This document shows positions 11,904 through 23,600 of a DNA stretch of 64,000 bases, piece after piece (the first letter of the stretch is position 1; every line of letters begins with the position of its first letter). Under the pieces are notes generated by a model. That model was not told the origin of the DNA. It was given only the letters and a program-made list of their open reading frames with translations, and did not search any database. Source of the DNA: Citrus sinensis (Eukaryota; Streptophyta; Magnoliopsida; Sapindales; Rutaceae). A program made the position numbers and the translations under genes. Location: contig NC_068561.1 of NCBI RefSeq assembly GCF_022201045.2, positions 23,194,501-23,258,500 on the forward strand, read 5' to 3'.

Positions 11904-14764
11904 TCAATGCGTTCCTACTCCAATTTTTGCTGGGACTACCCCCTCATGACCAAAAGCTAAAGCAAACGGGATTTCCCCGGTGGCGGTTTTGTGAGTTGTT
12001 CGGTAAGCCCACAGTACTCCTGGTAATTCGTCGACCCAAACTCCCTTCTTCTCTCCCAGTCTTGTTTTCAGGAGTTTCTTTATTACTTTGTTGGCTGCTT
12101 CCACTTGTCCATTTGCCTAGGGGTGTGCGGGGGTGCAGAACTTCAGGTCCACCCCTAGGTTCCGCAAAATTCTCTGAAGTTGTTGTCGAATTGCCTCACA
12201 TTGTCTGTGATGATGGTATAGGGGATTCCGTATCTGCAGATGATATTCTTCTAAATAAAATCCGTTGTCTTTCTCTCCGTAATTTGGCTGAGGACTCCCA
12301 CTTCTACCCACTTGGTGAAGTAATCTATTGTTACAATAGCATGTGTTGCTGCTCCTCGGCCCTTTGGTAACGGGCCAATCAGGTCGATTCCCTATTAAGC
12401 AAAAGGCCATGGGGACGTCATAGTGGTCAGCTTTTCTGGGGGTTGTGCAGGAACCTCAGAGAAGTTTTGGCAAGTTTTACAGTTCTTTGCCATCATTTTC
12501 GCATCCTGGTGCATGGTTGGCCAGAAGTATTCTTGCCGGAGTGCCTTGAAGGCTAAAGTTTTTGTTCCCGAGTGATTGTCACATATCCCTTCATGAATCT
12601 CCCTCAATACATAATCTGCCTCCTCGTCATCCAAACATCTCAAAAGGGGCAAGGTGAACCCTCGGCAATACAGCACTCCGTCAAGTAGCGTGTACCTCGC
12701 TGCTTGGCATTTTAATTTTCTGGCTTGCCTTTTGTCCTCTGGTAATACTCCATTGCGGATCGGGTCCATCTAGGATTCTCCAGTGCTTATTCTAATCACC
12801 TCTACTTCTCCCCCTATATTTGGTGACATCCTCACCTCTAGTGGAATTGACTTAGGTAATTTTGGATCTGCAATTGCAGCCATCCTAGCCAAAATATCGG
12901 CTCGGTAATTCTCATTCCGCGATATCTGCTTTACCTCTACCTCTTTAAAGAGTCCGACCATTTGCTTCGCCTTCTTCAAGTAAAGCCCCAACTTCTCTTC
13001 CCTTACTTGAAATTGGTCGCAGAGCTGATTACAGACTAGCTGGGAATCTGCTCAGATTTCTACTCTTTCAGCTCGTAGCACGTGTGGGAGCCCGAGCCCA
13101 GTAATGAAGGCATTATATTTAGCTTGGTTATTCGTAAGCTGAAACTCGAATTTTACTGCATAGGATACCTCGACCCCTTCTGGGCTTCGTATTACCATTC
13201 CTGCTCCGGACCCTTGTTCACTACGCGACCCATCAACCATCACCAGCCACACCCCCTCTGGTTTCTCCTGCTCAATTGCTTGTTCCTCCCGAATCTCTTC
13301 CCCTGGTTCAGCTCGGTCAACTATAAAATCGGTCAGAACTTGGGCTTTGATTGCTTCTCGGGGCTTATAAGATAGGTCAAACTCGCTCAACTCCACGGAC
13401 CATTTTACCAACCGACCATATGCATTTGGTTTTTGAAGCATTCGCCGAAGGGGCTGGTCAGTCATCACAACAATTTGGTGAGCTTGGAAATATGGTCGGA
13501 GTTTGCATGCTGCCGTTATTAGAGCCAGCACCCACTTCTCCATTAGTGGATACCTGGTTTCTGCGTTCACTAGGGCATTGCTTGTATAGTATACCGGGTG
13601 TTGCCTTCATTCTTCCTCCCTGACTAATACCGAACTGGTAACTCATTTAGAGATTGCCAAGTACAAAAGCAGTTGGTCACCCTCTCTCGGAGTTGATAGT
13701 AACGGGGCGCGGGCTAGGTATTCCTTCAGTTGTCCAAATGCCTCCTCGCATTCCGATGTCCATTCCATCTTCCTCCCTTTCGTTATGATTTGGAAGAAAC
13801 GGTGGCACTTATCAGTGGCTCGCGAAATGAATCGGTTCAATGGTACCAAATTCCCTGTAAGGCTCTGCACTTCCTTAACTGTTCATGAGGACCTCATTTC
13901 TATCATCACCCGTATCTTTTTCGGGTTGGCCTCAATCTCTCGGTGGCTCACCAGGTATCCCAAAAATTTACCCGAGCTGACCCAAAATGCACATTTCTCC
14001 GGGTTCAGCTTCATTTCATACCTTCTCAGTAATTCAAAGGTCTCTTCTAAGTGCTTCACATGATCTCTCGGTTCCCTTAACTTTGTAATCATATCGTCCA
14101 CATATACCTCCATAGTGTGATCGATCAATGGTTTGAAGACCTTGTTCACTAATCTTTGATGGGTAGCTCCTGCATTTTTCAGGCGAAAAGACATCACCCT
14201 ATAACAAAACAAATCCATGTTAGTTATAAAGGTGGTGTTTTCCTCATCCTGCTCGTCCATGGGTATCTGGTTGTATCCGGAAAAGGCGTCCATGAAACTG
14301 AGCAGACTATGACCCACTGTTGAGTCCACCAACTGATCTATTTTTTGTAGGGGAAAGCTGTCCTTCGGGCATGACTTATTGAGGTCCGTGAAGTCTACAC
14401 ACATTCTCCACTTCCCATTGGCCTTCTTTACCAATACTATATTGGAAATCCACTCCAGGTACTTAACTTCTCTTATAAATCCTGCTTTCAGTAACTTTTC
14501 CACATCGACATTTATGGCCTCTTAGCTTTCCTGGTTGAAGCACCTCCTTTTCTGCCTCACCGGCCTTACTCCTCTCCTGATCGCCAACTTGTGGCAGGCT
14601 ACCCTTCGATCAATTCCTGGCATATCCTCATGAGACCAGGCAAATATGTCTGCATGAGACTGTACACACTTCACCAGCTCATCTTTTATTGTTTCGCCCA
14701 ATTCTGACCCGACCTTAACTACTCTGCTCGAGTTACTCTTGCTTACAACAACTCCCTCCAACAT
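11904..14764 (-). mobile_element. Tat element pol region: RT, RNase H, second RNase H, integrase (broken)
   Basis: From 14764 downward the minus strand shows reverse transcriptase (MCVDFTDLNKSCPKDSFPL, FSGYNQIPM, EVYVDDMI), a first RNase H region near 13.6-13.9 kb, a second RNase H of the plant-acquired type (MVDGSRSEQGSGAGMV) near 13.2 kb, and an integrase with an HHCC-type zinc region (HEGICDNHSG ... CKTCQ) near 12.5 kb and core/C-terminal parts down to 11.9 kb. The two RNase H regions place it in the Tat lineage. The region is split into many frames and is not functional. Confidence 0.85.
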
Positions 14765-14800
14765 CTCGATAGGTTCCTGGTGACCTTTTTTCGAATCCCC

Positions 14801-17124
14801 TCAGTTATCTAGAGAGGTAACCTGCAGCGTTTCCTTGGCCACTGTAGCATAGCAGCTCCTTGCCATTCTCTGGTCGCCTTTGACTACACCAACAACTCCA
14901 TTTACTCTGTGCTTCAGCGCCAGATAATGCATGGACATTACACATTGGCTTATCCTCATGAACGGTCTCCCCAGTATCATCTGGTAAGGGCTTTTTTCCT
15001 CTACCACGACAAAGTCCAACATCATCGTTCTTTTAAATGGCTTTATCCCCACAATAATCAGGAGTTCGATGATCCCCATGGGAGTTAACCGTCCCCCTCC
15101 AAATCTCTTTAAGGATGTATTTGTCCGTTCCAACTTCAAGTCTGCAATTCCCATATCATCTAGGGCCGACTTAAACAGGATGTAAACCGAGCTGCCCGTA
15201 TCTACCAGTATTCGTCATAATTCTGTACCTTAATCACCAGTGCATCCTTATGAGGATATAAAATACTCTCTTCGTCGTCATTTGTCCACATAATGGGAAC
15301 TTACAGCACTTTTGTCTTCTTGGCTGCTGGCAAATTGAAAAGCACTTCTTTGCTGATCATGGCGTATTTCTCATAGTTCTTCTGTGCCCTGTTCGAATCC
15401 CCAGCCAATGTTGGCCCTCCTGCTATAACACGGATAGCCGGCTGTTCACGTTCTAGATCCCTCTTAACTCCTTCATCCCGTGTGTATTATGATTCAATGA
15501 CAGGGGACACTCCATCTACATACTCATCCAAGTATCGGTTCCTCACTAAATCCTCCACCTGAATCTTTAGGTCACGACATTGGCTGATAGTGTGACCTTG
15601 AGTGTCGTGAAATTTGCAGAATCTGCTCTTATCCCATCGGTGAACAGGTTTTGTTATAGGGGCTAGAGGGTACAGTAGGCCTCGTCCCTCGATCCTTTTA
15701 TACAGTTCCTCCATGGAGATTTTTAATGTAGTGTAATGTATATATGCCACGCTCTGGTCAACCAATTGAACTGCTCGGCTATCATGGATGTCACCTCGGG
15801 CTGGTATGGCCGGTAGCTGCTCTGGTCGTCCAGACCTCGAATTAGTTGCATTTAACGCTCTGGGAGTGTTGTGATAAGGGTGGGCAGCCATCTGCCTGAA
15901 TTCTCGCTGCCGCTCTGGGTACGAGGGGCGCGGAGGTTGAGCCCGGTTGTGTTGGAACTGTTGTGATCTCGGAGTTATGGGGTAAGGGCGGGACCGAGCT
16001 GATATTCCACCCATTACTGAAGATTCCCCAGCTCGCTTTCCCGACTCGCTCCCATTCGGGGCTCTCCATTCCTTTCATCTCAGCTCTTCCAGCTGTTCAC
16101 TTTTTATCCTTGCTGATTTCTCCTTTTCAATTTCTATATCTCGCCTCGCCCGTTCATACCCCGCTGAGTAATTCTGTACTAGGGGGCTTCTTAAGTTATA
16201 CCACAATCGGTCGATTCTTACACTTTCTTTTAATCCCCTCAACGCCTGCGGGTGATTAAAAGCTTCTAGATCCAGCACGGCTCGGTAATATCGTTTTATA
16301 AAATCTCGAAGGGATTCATGCTCCTCATTTTTCATCCCCATCAGTTCCATCATGTTGTCCTCTGGGGCCACTGCTTCTCGGAACTGTTCGGCCAACTCCT
16401 GGCACATCTGCTCGTACCCCTTTATACTTTCTCGGGGCAGCTTGCGGTACTATTCTCGGGCTCGTCCCTCTACTGTCAATGGGAACACCATGCACCTCTG
16501 AGCTGGTGTTAGCCCCTGCACACCCGTCATGTCGTTGAAACGCTCAATGTGCACCTGCGGATCACTTCGCCCGAAGTATTTGAGGTCAGGAAAACGGAAA
16601 TCTCTTGGGATTACTGTACCCATGATCTCGGTTGATAACAAAGATTCTTCATCTAACATTATCCTTCAGTTCGGGGGCTTCCTCTTGCCCTGTATCTCCT
16701 CCATCACCTGCGTTAATCTGCGCACCTCTCTCTCCAATTCTACAGCACGGTCAGGATCACGTGCAACTATCTGATCTCGCTCCTGCTCGGCATTCTGGAA
16801 CCGCTTTCTGAGCTCTCATTCATCAATATTGCCCCCTTGGCCATCAATTTTCAGTACCCGTCCGGGGCGAGGTTGGTCCCTTCCTTCATCCGCGCGTTCT
16901 CCTGGAACCCGACCAGTACATCTGTGGGGATGCACCCCATTAGGTTGGTCTGCCGGCAGAGGAATTTCCTCGACTCTACGCCTCCGGAGGCTGGGTTCTG
17001 CTCCTACTTCATCTCTCCCCACGGGGGTTTCACAATCCCTTCTCCGCTCATCCCTCAGCTCATATAGTATGGCCGCGAGAGTCTCCATTTGTTTCTCCAT
17101 CCGCTCCAGTCGATCTTGCGTCAC
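14801..17124 (-). mobile_element. Tat element gag and protease region (broken)
   Basis: Minus-strand pieces include an N-terminal acidic/basic stretch (about 16.8-17.1 kb), the retrotransposon gag domain (about 16.1-16.7 kb, with SLRDFIKRYYRAVLDLE), a Cys/His knuckle-like motif (CKFHDTQGHTISQC, about 15.6 kb) and a protease-like region with MILGRPFMR (about 15.0 kb). Several frame interruptions are present. Confidence 0.8.
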
Positions 17125-17275
17125 CCTCTCTCGGGCTTCATTTGTAATTTCTCAGAGAGTGATTGTTTTCACAGTTTCATTGTCCTCCCTCACAGCATCC
17201 TTCCTTGACACATCCATCTCTAACCGTTCACTGCTTCTCCAGTAATTACGAATTTAGTGGTAGCTTTTTATTCAC

Positions 17276-17293
17276 TCTCCACAGACGGCGCTA
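17276..17293 (-). other. Primer-binding-site-like sequence of the Tat element
   Basis: The minus strand reads TAGCGCCGTCTGTGGAGA, close to the TGGCGCCGTCTGTGG primer-binding site seen just inside the 5' LTR of many plant gypsy elements. It marks the element's 5' side at the right-hand end. Confidence 0.7.
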
Positions 17294-17304
17294 AAATATT
17301 AATG

Positions 17305-17358
17305 ACGTTTGTGTAAAGATCTAGTCAGACAGAGGACGAGCAGATTTCAGCATCAATA
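17305..17358 (+). repeat. Inverted copy of the LTR tip at the right end of the Tat element
   Basis: These 54 bp match, in reverse complement, the outermost 54 bp of the left end (7187-7240), 47 of 54 identical by eye. A normal element would have direct LTRs here. The tip borders AGTAT, the right half of the target duplication. Confidence 0.75.
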
Positions 17359-17653
17359 AGTATATTAATTAAATTTACAAAATCTTGATTTATTAATGTG
17401 GTCTCTAATAACATTCAATAATGGAATAATAATATAATGAACACTAAAAATCGAAAGTCTGACTCACTCTCACGCAGATACACACTCTCTCTCCCTTTAC
17501 GATTGGACTAAAAAAGTCCAAACTTGACTCAGCAGTTAAATCCTCTCTCACTCACTCTCTCTCTCTCAAATCTCTGACAATTCAGAAAAAAAAGCCAAAC
17601 CCTAAAACTTTCCCGAGAAAATTTTAGAACATACAAACGAAAAGAAAAGAAAA
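17359..17653 (+). promoter_or_regulatory. Short upstream region and 5' leader of DEG7
   Basis: Only 295 bp separate the end of the Tat insertion from the DEG7 ATG. The distal part is AT-rich; the proximal part (about 17470-17575) is pyrimidine-rich with CTCTCT runs, typical of plant core promoters or leaders. No convincing TATA box near a start is seen. Whatever drives DEG7 must lie here, in the leader or introns, or beyond the element. Confidence 0.5.
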
Positions 17654-20600
17654 ATGGGAGAACGCTTGGGAAGTGCGCTGGCGGGGGTTGATTCGCCCGT
17701 GAAGGAGGATATGTGCATGGAGGTAGACCCTCCGTTGCGAGAAAATGTAGCCACCGCCGACGACTGGCGTAAGGCTCTTAACAAAGTGGTCCCCGCCGTC
17801 GTCGTTCTCCGAACCACCGCGTGTCGCGCCTTCGATACCGAGGCCGCCGGTGCTAGTTACGCCACCGGCTTCGTCGTTGACAAGCGCCGTGGCATCATCT
17901 TGACTAATCGCCACGTCGTCAAGCCAGGTTTCGTTTTGTTACTCCATGTTGATGCTCGAACATGGCATTTCTCCGCTTAATTTTATTTTTTTGGGTATAT
18001 TTTCTGATTTCTATTTTTGATTCTCGTGGATCTGTAGGACCTGTAGTTGCAGAGGCTATGTTTGTTAACAGAGAAGAAATTCCAGTGTATCCTATATATA
18101 GAGATCCAGTGAGTGAACTATCAGTTGTTTCGTTTTGGATTCTCTCGTTGTTGGACCGTTTTCACTTTTTTTCTTTTTTCCTTTTTAAATGTTAAAGTTA
18201 ATCTAAATATTGAAAGATGGAATATTCTCTGGAAGTGGAAAGAGGAGAAAGTGCTAAGTGGAGAGAAAAGAATGATTTTTACCATTACGTTCAGTGTCTT
18301 CATCACATTGACCTCTTGGCATTTAATTCTTCATATAATCGGTTTTTAGTGTATTAAACACATTTGAATGGCATCTGATTCTTTTGGGTTGACATGAGCA
18401 TGTGTCTTCTGTTCTAACATTTAATGTGCTTCGCATGTTTTTTGTACTAATGTTTTCTGCATTTACTTTTAGGTTCATGATTTTGGTTTCTTTCGCTATG
18501 ATCCAAGTGCAATACAGTTTCTTAACTACGATGAGATTCCTCTTGCTCCTGAAGCTGCTTGTGTTGGACTTGAAATCAGGGTTGTCGGTAATGACAGTGG
18601 TGAGAAGGTATTCACATCACAGATGTTATTCCTCATCAATAATTTACTAATCTTGATGTTTATCCCATAAAAAAAATTGTCTACATTGAATATTTTATTG
18701 ATACTCTGTAGTCTCTGAATTTGCAGGTTTCAATTTTGGCAGGCACTCTTGCTCGTTTAGATAGAGATGCTCCTCACTACAAGAAGTAAGTGGTACAATA
18801 TTGTCAATTTACCCATAAAGCTTTATGTCAAATTTTATATCCTCTGTGCATAATAGCTAACAGCAACTGGTAATTGGTGCAGGGATGGCTATAACGATTT
18901 CAATACATTTTACATGCAAGTAAGCATATAATATACTGGTTGGAAGAAATCAGATGAATAATATTGGATAATTTGCCTTTCCTTGAGTCAATATTTGGTT
19001 TTTTAGCTGTAGCTTTCTCTTCATATTGTTTGGAGTAAGCATATAGTTTACTGTTTTTGGCTTATGGTCTCACTGGATGCATCCTAAGCATATTTATATT
19101 AGGCTGGCAGATTTTTGGTCACGCCTTTCTCTAGAAAGGTGAACCAGAAAGATAGATGCACTTTGAACCATTTTATGTCAAAATTGCAGTACAGGAATGA
19201 GTGACTACTATGTGAAGATAATCTTAGACAGAGCAGCCTCATCATTGAAAATTTTTATATTTGATTTACTTTTTCGAAGATTAGAACGTTACTACTCAAA
19301 AGAGATGTCAATTGCTATAAGGGTTACTCAAAGAATAAGGATGAATTAGAACAGATGAACGTGAGATTACTGCATATCAGAACTGCAAAATAAAGTTATA
19401 AGGGCCAGTTCCAGGAAGAAAGAAAGCACTATTGTTTGTGGTTTTTTTTTTTTTTTTGGTTTAATGTCAAAATTCTGGTAACTTTGGTGTAATTATAGCT
19501 GTTGTGAAATTGTCCATAGCCTGTTAACCTATGCTAATTTGGGATAAAGCATCATGTGGTTCTGCTATTGACTTGCTTAAACATGCATGTATTGTTGCCA
19601 GTTGGTCTTATATTAGTGTAGTTTAATACGGCTTGACCCAAAAGTATTTGCTTTTGGGTTCTAACTTATATTTTACTATAATTTCAGGCAGCATCTGGGA
19701 CTAAGGGTGGGTCAAGCGGTTCTCCAGTTATTGATTGGCAAGGCAGGGCAGTGGCCTTGAATGCTGGTAGCAAGTCATCTAGTGCATCGGCATTTTTTTT
19801 ACCTTTGGAACGAGTAAGTTCTTTTATTTATTTGCTTCACCCTTGTGCAACACTTGTAATATTATCTGAGATGGCGCATAGGCTTTGTGGTGATGTAAAT
19901 AATTTAAACCAGATATCTCACTGTGCTTGGTTTGTGACGAGTCACTTAGAAACCATAACTAAAGTGACTTTAGCAAGCTCAGGGAAGATCTTACATGCTA
20001 TGGAAGTTCCTCGTGTTAACACTTTAGTTTGAGTTCTAGTTGGAGTAGTTAACTTCTATTAAAGAAATAAGATATTATGCATTTATGTAGATTAATTATG
20101 AATCATTTAGTCTACTATTTTTATAAGACTGGTACTTTATTACAATGAGAGATTATATAAGACATGTTATGTGTTTATGATGGTTCTCTAGTTATTGGTT
20201 TGCTTGAATTGTGGGTCTAAAAGTTTCTGAGGCATGCACTGATTCAAGGCAGTCCTGTAAGGATTATAAAAGAAGTATCATATTAATTGTTGGTATTGTA
20301 TTTTTGGCTATTGATATGAATTTTTCGTGTTCTACGATAATGCTAGTATGTGGTATTCAAATTAGCCCTTTTAAAGGTATAACGCCAGATATCTTTGACT
20401 GAAATAGTGAAATGCTATATACTAGAATGCTTAACCTCTCCAGTAGATCCTATTACTGTACTTTAGGCCATGGCGTATGTTTAGATTTGAAGTTTTAATT
20501 TATGATCTGAATGTGTTCCTCTCTCTTTTGTTACTTAACATGATTTATTATATGGGTTTTCTTTGCATTACCAAGCTGGTCACCTTTACTATTATTATTA

Positions 20601-23600
20601 TTTTTTTTTTGAATTTTAATTTGGTTAAGACCTATTTTGTTAATAATACTAAAACTTTTCATTACACGCATGCATCTGTTCTGGTCACCGTTCAGCACAT
20701 TTGTCTTTAGGAGTTTTTTAACCCAATTTTTATATTTGTACTTTAGGTTTGCTTTGATATTTTTTTCAATACATTGATTTGAATATCATGAAGCTGTTCA
20801 AAGTAGCAATTGTTGGATAAATTATTGTTTCTTGCATCTGAAACACATTGTTGTCTATTTTTCAGGTTGTTAGGGCATTAAGATTCCTCCAGGAAAGGAG
20901 AGATTGTAACATACATAAATGGGAGGCGGTCTCTATTCCTCGTGGTACGCTACAGGTTTGTTATTTTTTGATATCCTTGTAGTGACTGACTTTCTTGATA
21001 TGAAGGCCGATCACATTGGTCCAATATCATACACAGTTCTCTGTATCTACCTTGTTTTACGATAGCTAATGTCCTGTTTTAATACTATGTTCTAGAAACT
21101 AATAGCAGTATTGTCTTATAGAGGGCCCATCACATTGGTCCAGTGTTATACACGGTTCTTTGTATCTTCCTTGTTTTACAATAGATGATGTCCTGTCTTA
21201 TGGTTTAACATGTTAATATTCCCTAGAAGATCAAGAAAATTTTGCCGTCTGGTCTATAAATGCCTTGGCTTTCCTATGAAATTTCTTTCTTTCTTTTCTT
21301 TTCCCCCTTGTGCAATTCATCCCTTAAATTCATCCCAAAGCATGTTAGCTATTGCAACATCTTATTATCATAAATTAAAATTGATGAAAATAGGATTGTT
21401 GCAGTGAGAAATTGTGGGTTTTTATTTATTTAAATTTTCTCTTGGAATATTAGCGCTTCATAATAGGATGATATTTGTGCTAGATATAAGTGGTTGGCAA
21501 TGTGATTGTCTGTTATTTATGACGTAGGTGACATTTGTTCACAAAGGATTTGATGAGACACGGCGTCTTGGTCTCCAAAGTGCAACAGAACAGGTACCTA
21601 GTTGTTTCCCTTTACCTTTATCATATTGTTTTCATCAATAATTGTTGCCAAGAGTGGGGATTTCTCATTGGCTAGCTGTGTTGTCACTCTTTTAGATGGT
21701 GCGGCATGCGTCCCCCCCAGGGGAAACTGGATTGCTTGTTGTTGACTCTGTGGTGAGCAAATTTGGGTGTTTCAAATTCTAAATTGTATATTTAGTAGAT
21801 GTTTTATTATATGATTCTATTGATATTTCAGGTGCCAGGTGGGCCAGCCCATTTACGACTGGAGCCAGGTGACGTGCTTGTTCGTGTAAATGGTGAAGTA
21901 AGTTACACCTTCAGTGGGACTTTTTTTTTTTGTTTCTTTTTCTTTTTAAATGAAAATTGTGGGATAAGTGTGGGATAAGTGCAGTTTTATATAGTGGATG
22001 ATTTTTCTTTAATCAATAAAATTATTTGCAGGTAATTACTCAATTTCTGAAATTGGAGACTTTGCTTGATGACGGTGTTGACAAAAACATTGAGTTGCTG
22101 ATTGAAAGGGGTGGCATATCAATGACTGTAAACTTAGTGGTGAGACTTGCTTCTCTTTCTTTTTCCATTATGATCGCAGAACCTAACACTTCCTCCTTAG
22201 TTTTTCAGGTTCAGGATTTACACTCAATAACTCCTGACTACTTCTTAGAAGTAAGTGGCGCAGTGATACACCCTCTATCTTATCAACAGGTAGGCTAAAT
22301 GTTGCAGTTTTTGTCTTATAAGAATGTCAAGCTTTTCTTTTTCTATTTTTTTTTTTTAATTTCTGTATGTTGGGAAAATAGAACTTTTTAGCCTCAGAAT
22401 CTCAAGAAATCATTTTCTCAGCGGAAGCATTAGCTTGGGTACAATTTGGTAGTCATTATCTGTTTAGCATGCTGTGTAGAAGCTCATAGGAGCAGTACAG
22501 TTGTTTATTTGTCTTCCATGTTAACAAATAAAGTTATTTGAAATTCCTATGGTTGGGAAAAGACCATCTTAGGCTTCTCATTTTGTGATTTATATTGCTC
22601 CCAATTCGTGGTTCTTTTTGGCACAAATGATGGTTGGCTTGTGGCTTTTGGACCGTTGTATGGTGGTTCCTTTCAATTTCATCACAATGTTCAACTGTTT
22701 GAGAGTGCTATGCCGTTTTGTAGTTTATGCTGAACATTCTATGTGATTTGGACCTTTTGTTTAGCGTTCTGCCGACTTTATAGATTGTGTGGTCAAGTAT
22801 TTCAGAATTTGACATGATTGTCGTCAAGTGGAATACTTTGTTTCTGCTAACATGGTTATCTTTTGGTTTGACTTGAACACAATGTCTCATTATTCTTATA
22901 TCTGTTTGCTTGAACAGGCTAGAAATTTCCGTTTTCCTTGTGGTCTTGTATACGTTGCAGAACCTGGGTAAGTTTAGATACACTTTACAAATTTTGCTTT
23001 TTGGTTTTTTCTATTGTTTACATGTTGTCATGTATTGGCTGTCAAGTCGCTGCTACAGAACTCCTTTTAGTTGTTGGTAGGCCTACATTGAGTATTGAGC
23101 TTCTCTTTTAAAAGGTTCCTAACAGCTTCCCCTTTCTCTTGATTGGGATAGTCTTGATTTTTTTTTTTAATTATCTTAAATAAAATTTCATATGCTTCCT
23201 ATATACACAAAAAAAAAAGAAAAAAGAGAAAAAGAAAGTGAGATTACTCTTTCTACAATATAAATTTTATTTTATGTAATTAAATTATTATATTCAACTG
23301 TTGCAGCTATATGCTATTTAGAGCAGGAGTTCCTCGCCATGCCATCATTAAGAAATTTGCTGGTGAGGAGATATCACGGCTTGAGGATCTAATCTCTGTT
23401 CTATCCAAGCTATCGAGAGGTGCTCGAGTTCCAATAGAATATAGCAGCTATACGGATCGTCATCGCAGGAAGGTATACAATTTTAACTTTTGCAGATTTT
23501 TTTACCAAGTTGATGTATATGTGCATTAGGCATTACTATGTTTACGTTCACAGTTTTGCATGTAATGTATATGATGAATTTTCCTAATGGTTATGTTGAT

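Larger units (their letters stand above)
7187..17358 (-). mobile_element. Ty3/gypsy LTR retrotransposon, Tat lineage (old, broken)
   Basis: One 10.2-kb insertion reading on the minus strand: primer-binding site next to the right end, gag and protease (about 17.1-14.8 kb), reverse transcriptase, RNase H with a second RNase H, integrase (about 14.8-11.9 kb), a tandem-repeat array, an opposite-strand extra ORF, polypurine tract and 3' LTR at the left. Gene order, the additional RNase H and the antisense ORF are hallmarks of the Tat clade (Retand/Grande type). Flanks read GGTAT (7182-7186) and AGTAT (17359-17363), a 5-bp target duplication with one difference. The coding regions are split by roughly a dozen breaks, so the copy is a fossil, probably several million years old. 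The 5' LTR is not present in normal form; see the inverted tip at 17305-17358. Confidence 0.85.

Noticed and set aside
7187-17358. Idea that the whole block is a DNA transposon with terminal inverted repeats
   Set aside because: It has a primer-binding site, polypurine tract, a recognisable 3' LTR and full gag-pol order; the inverted tips are better seen as LTR tips.
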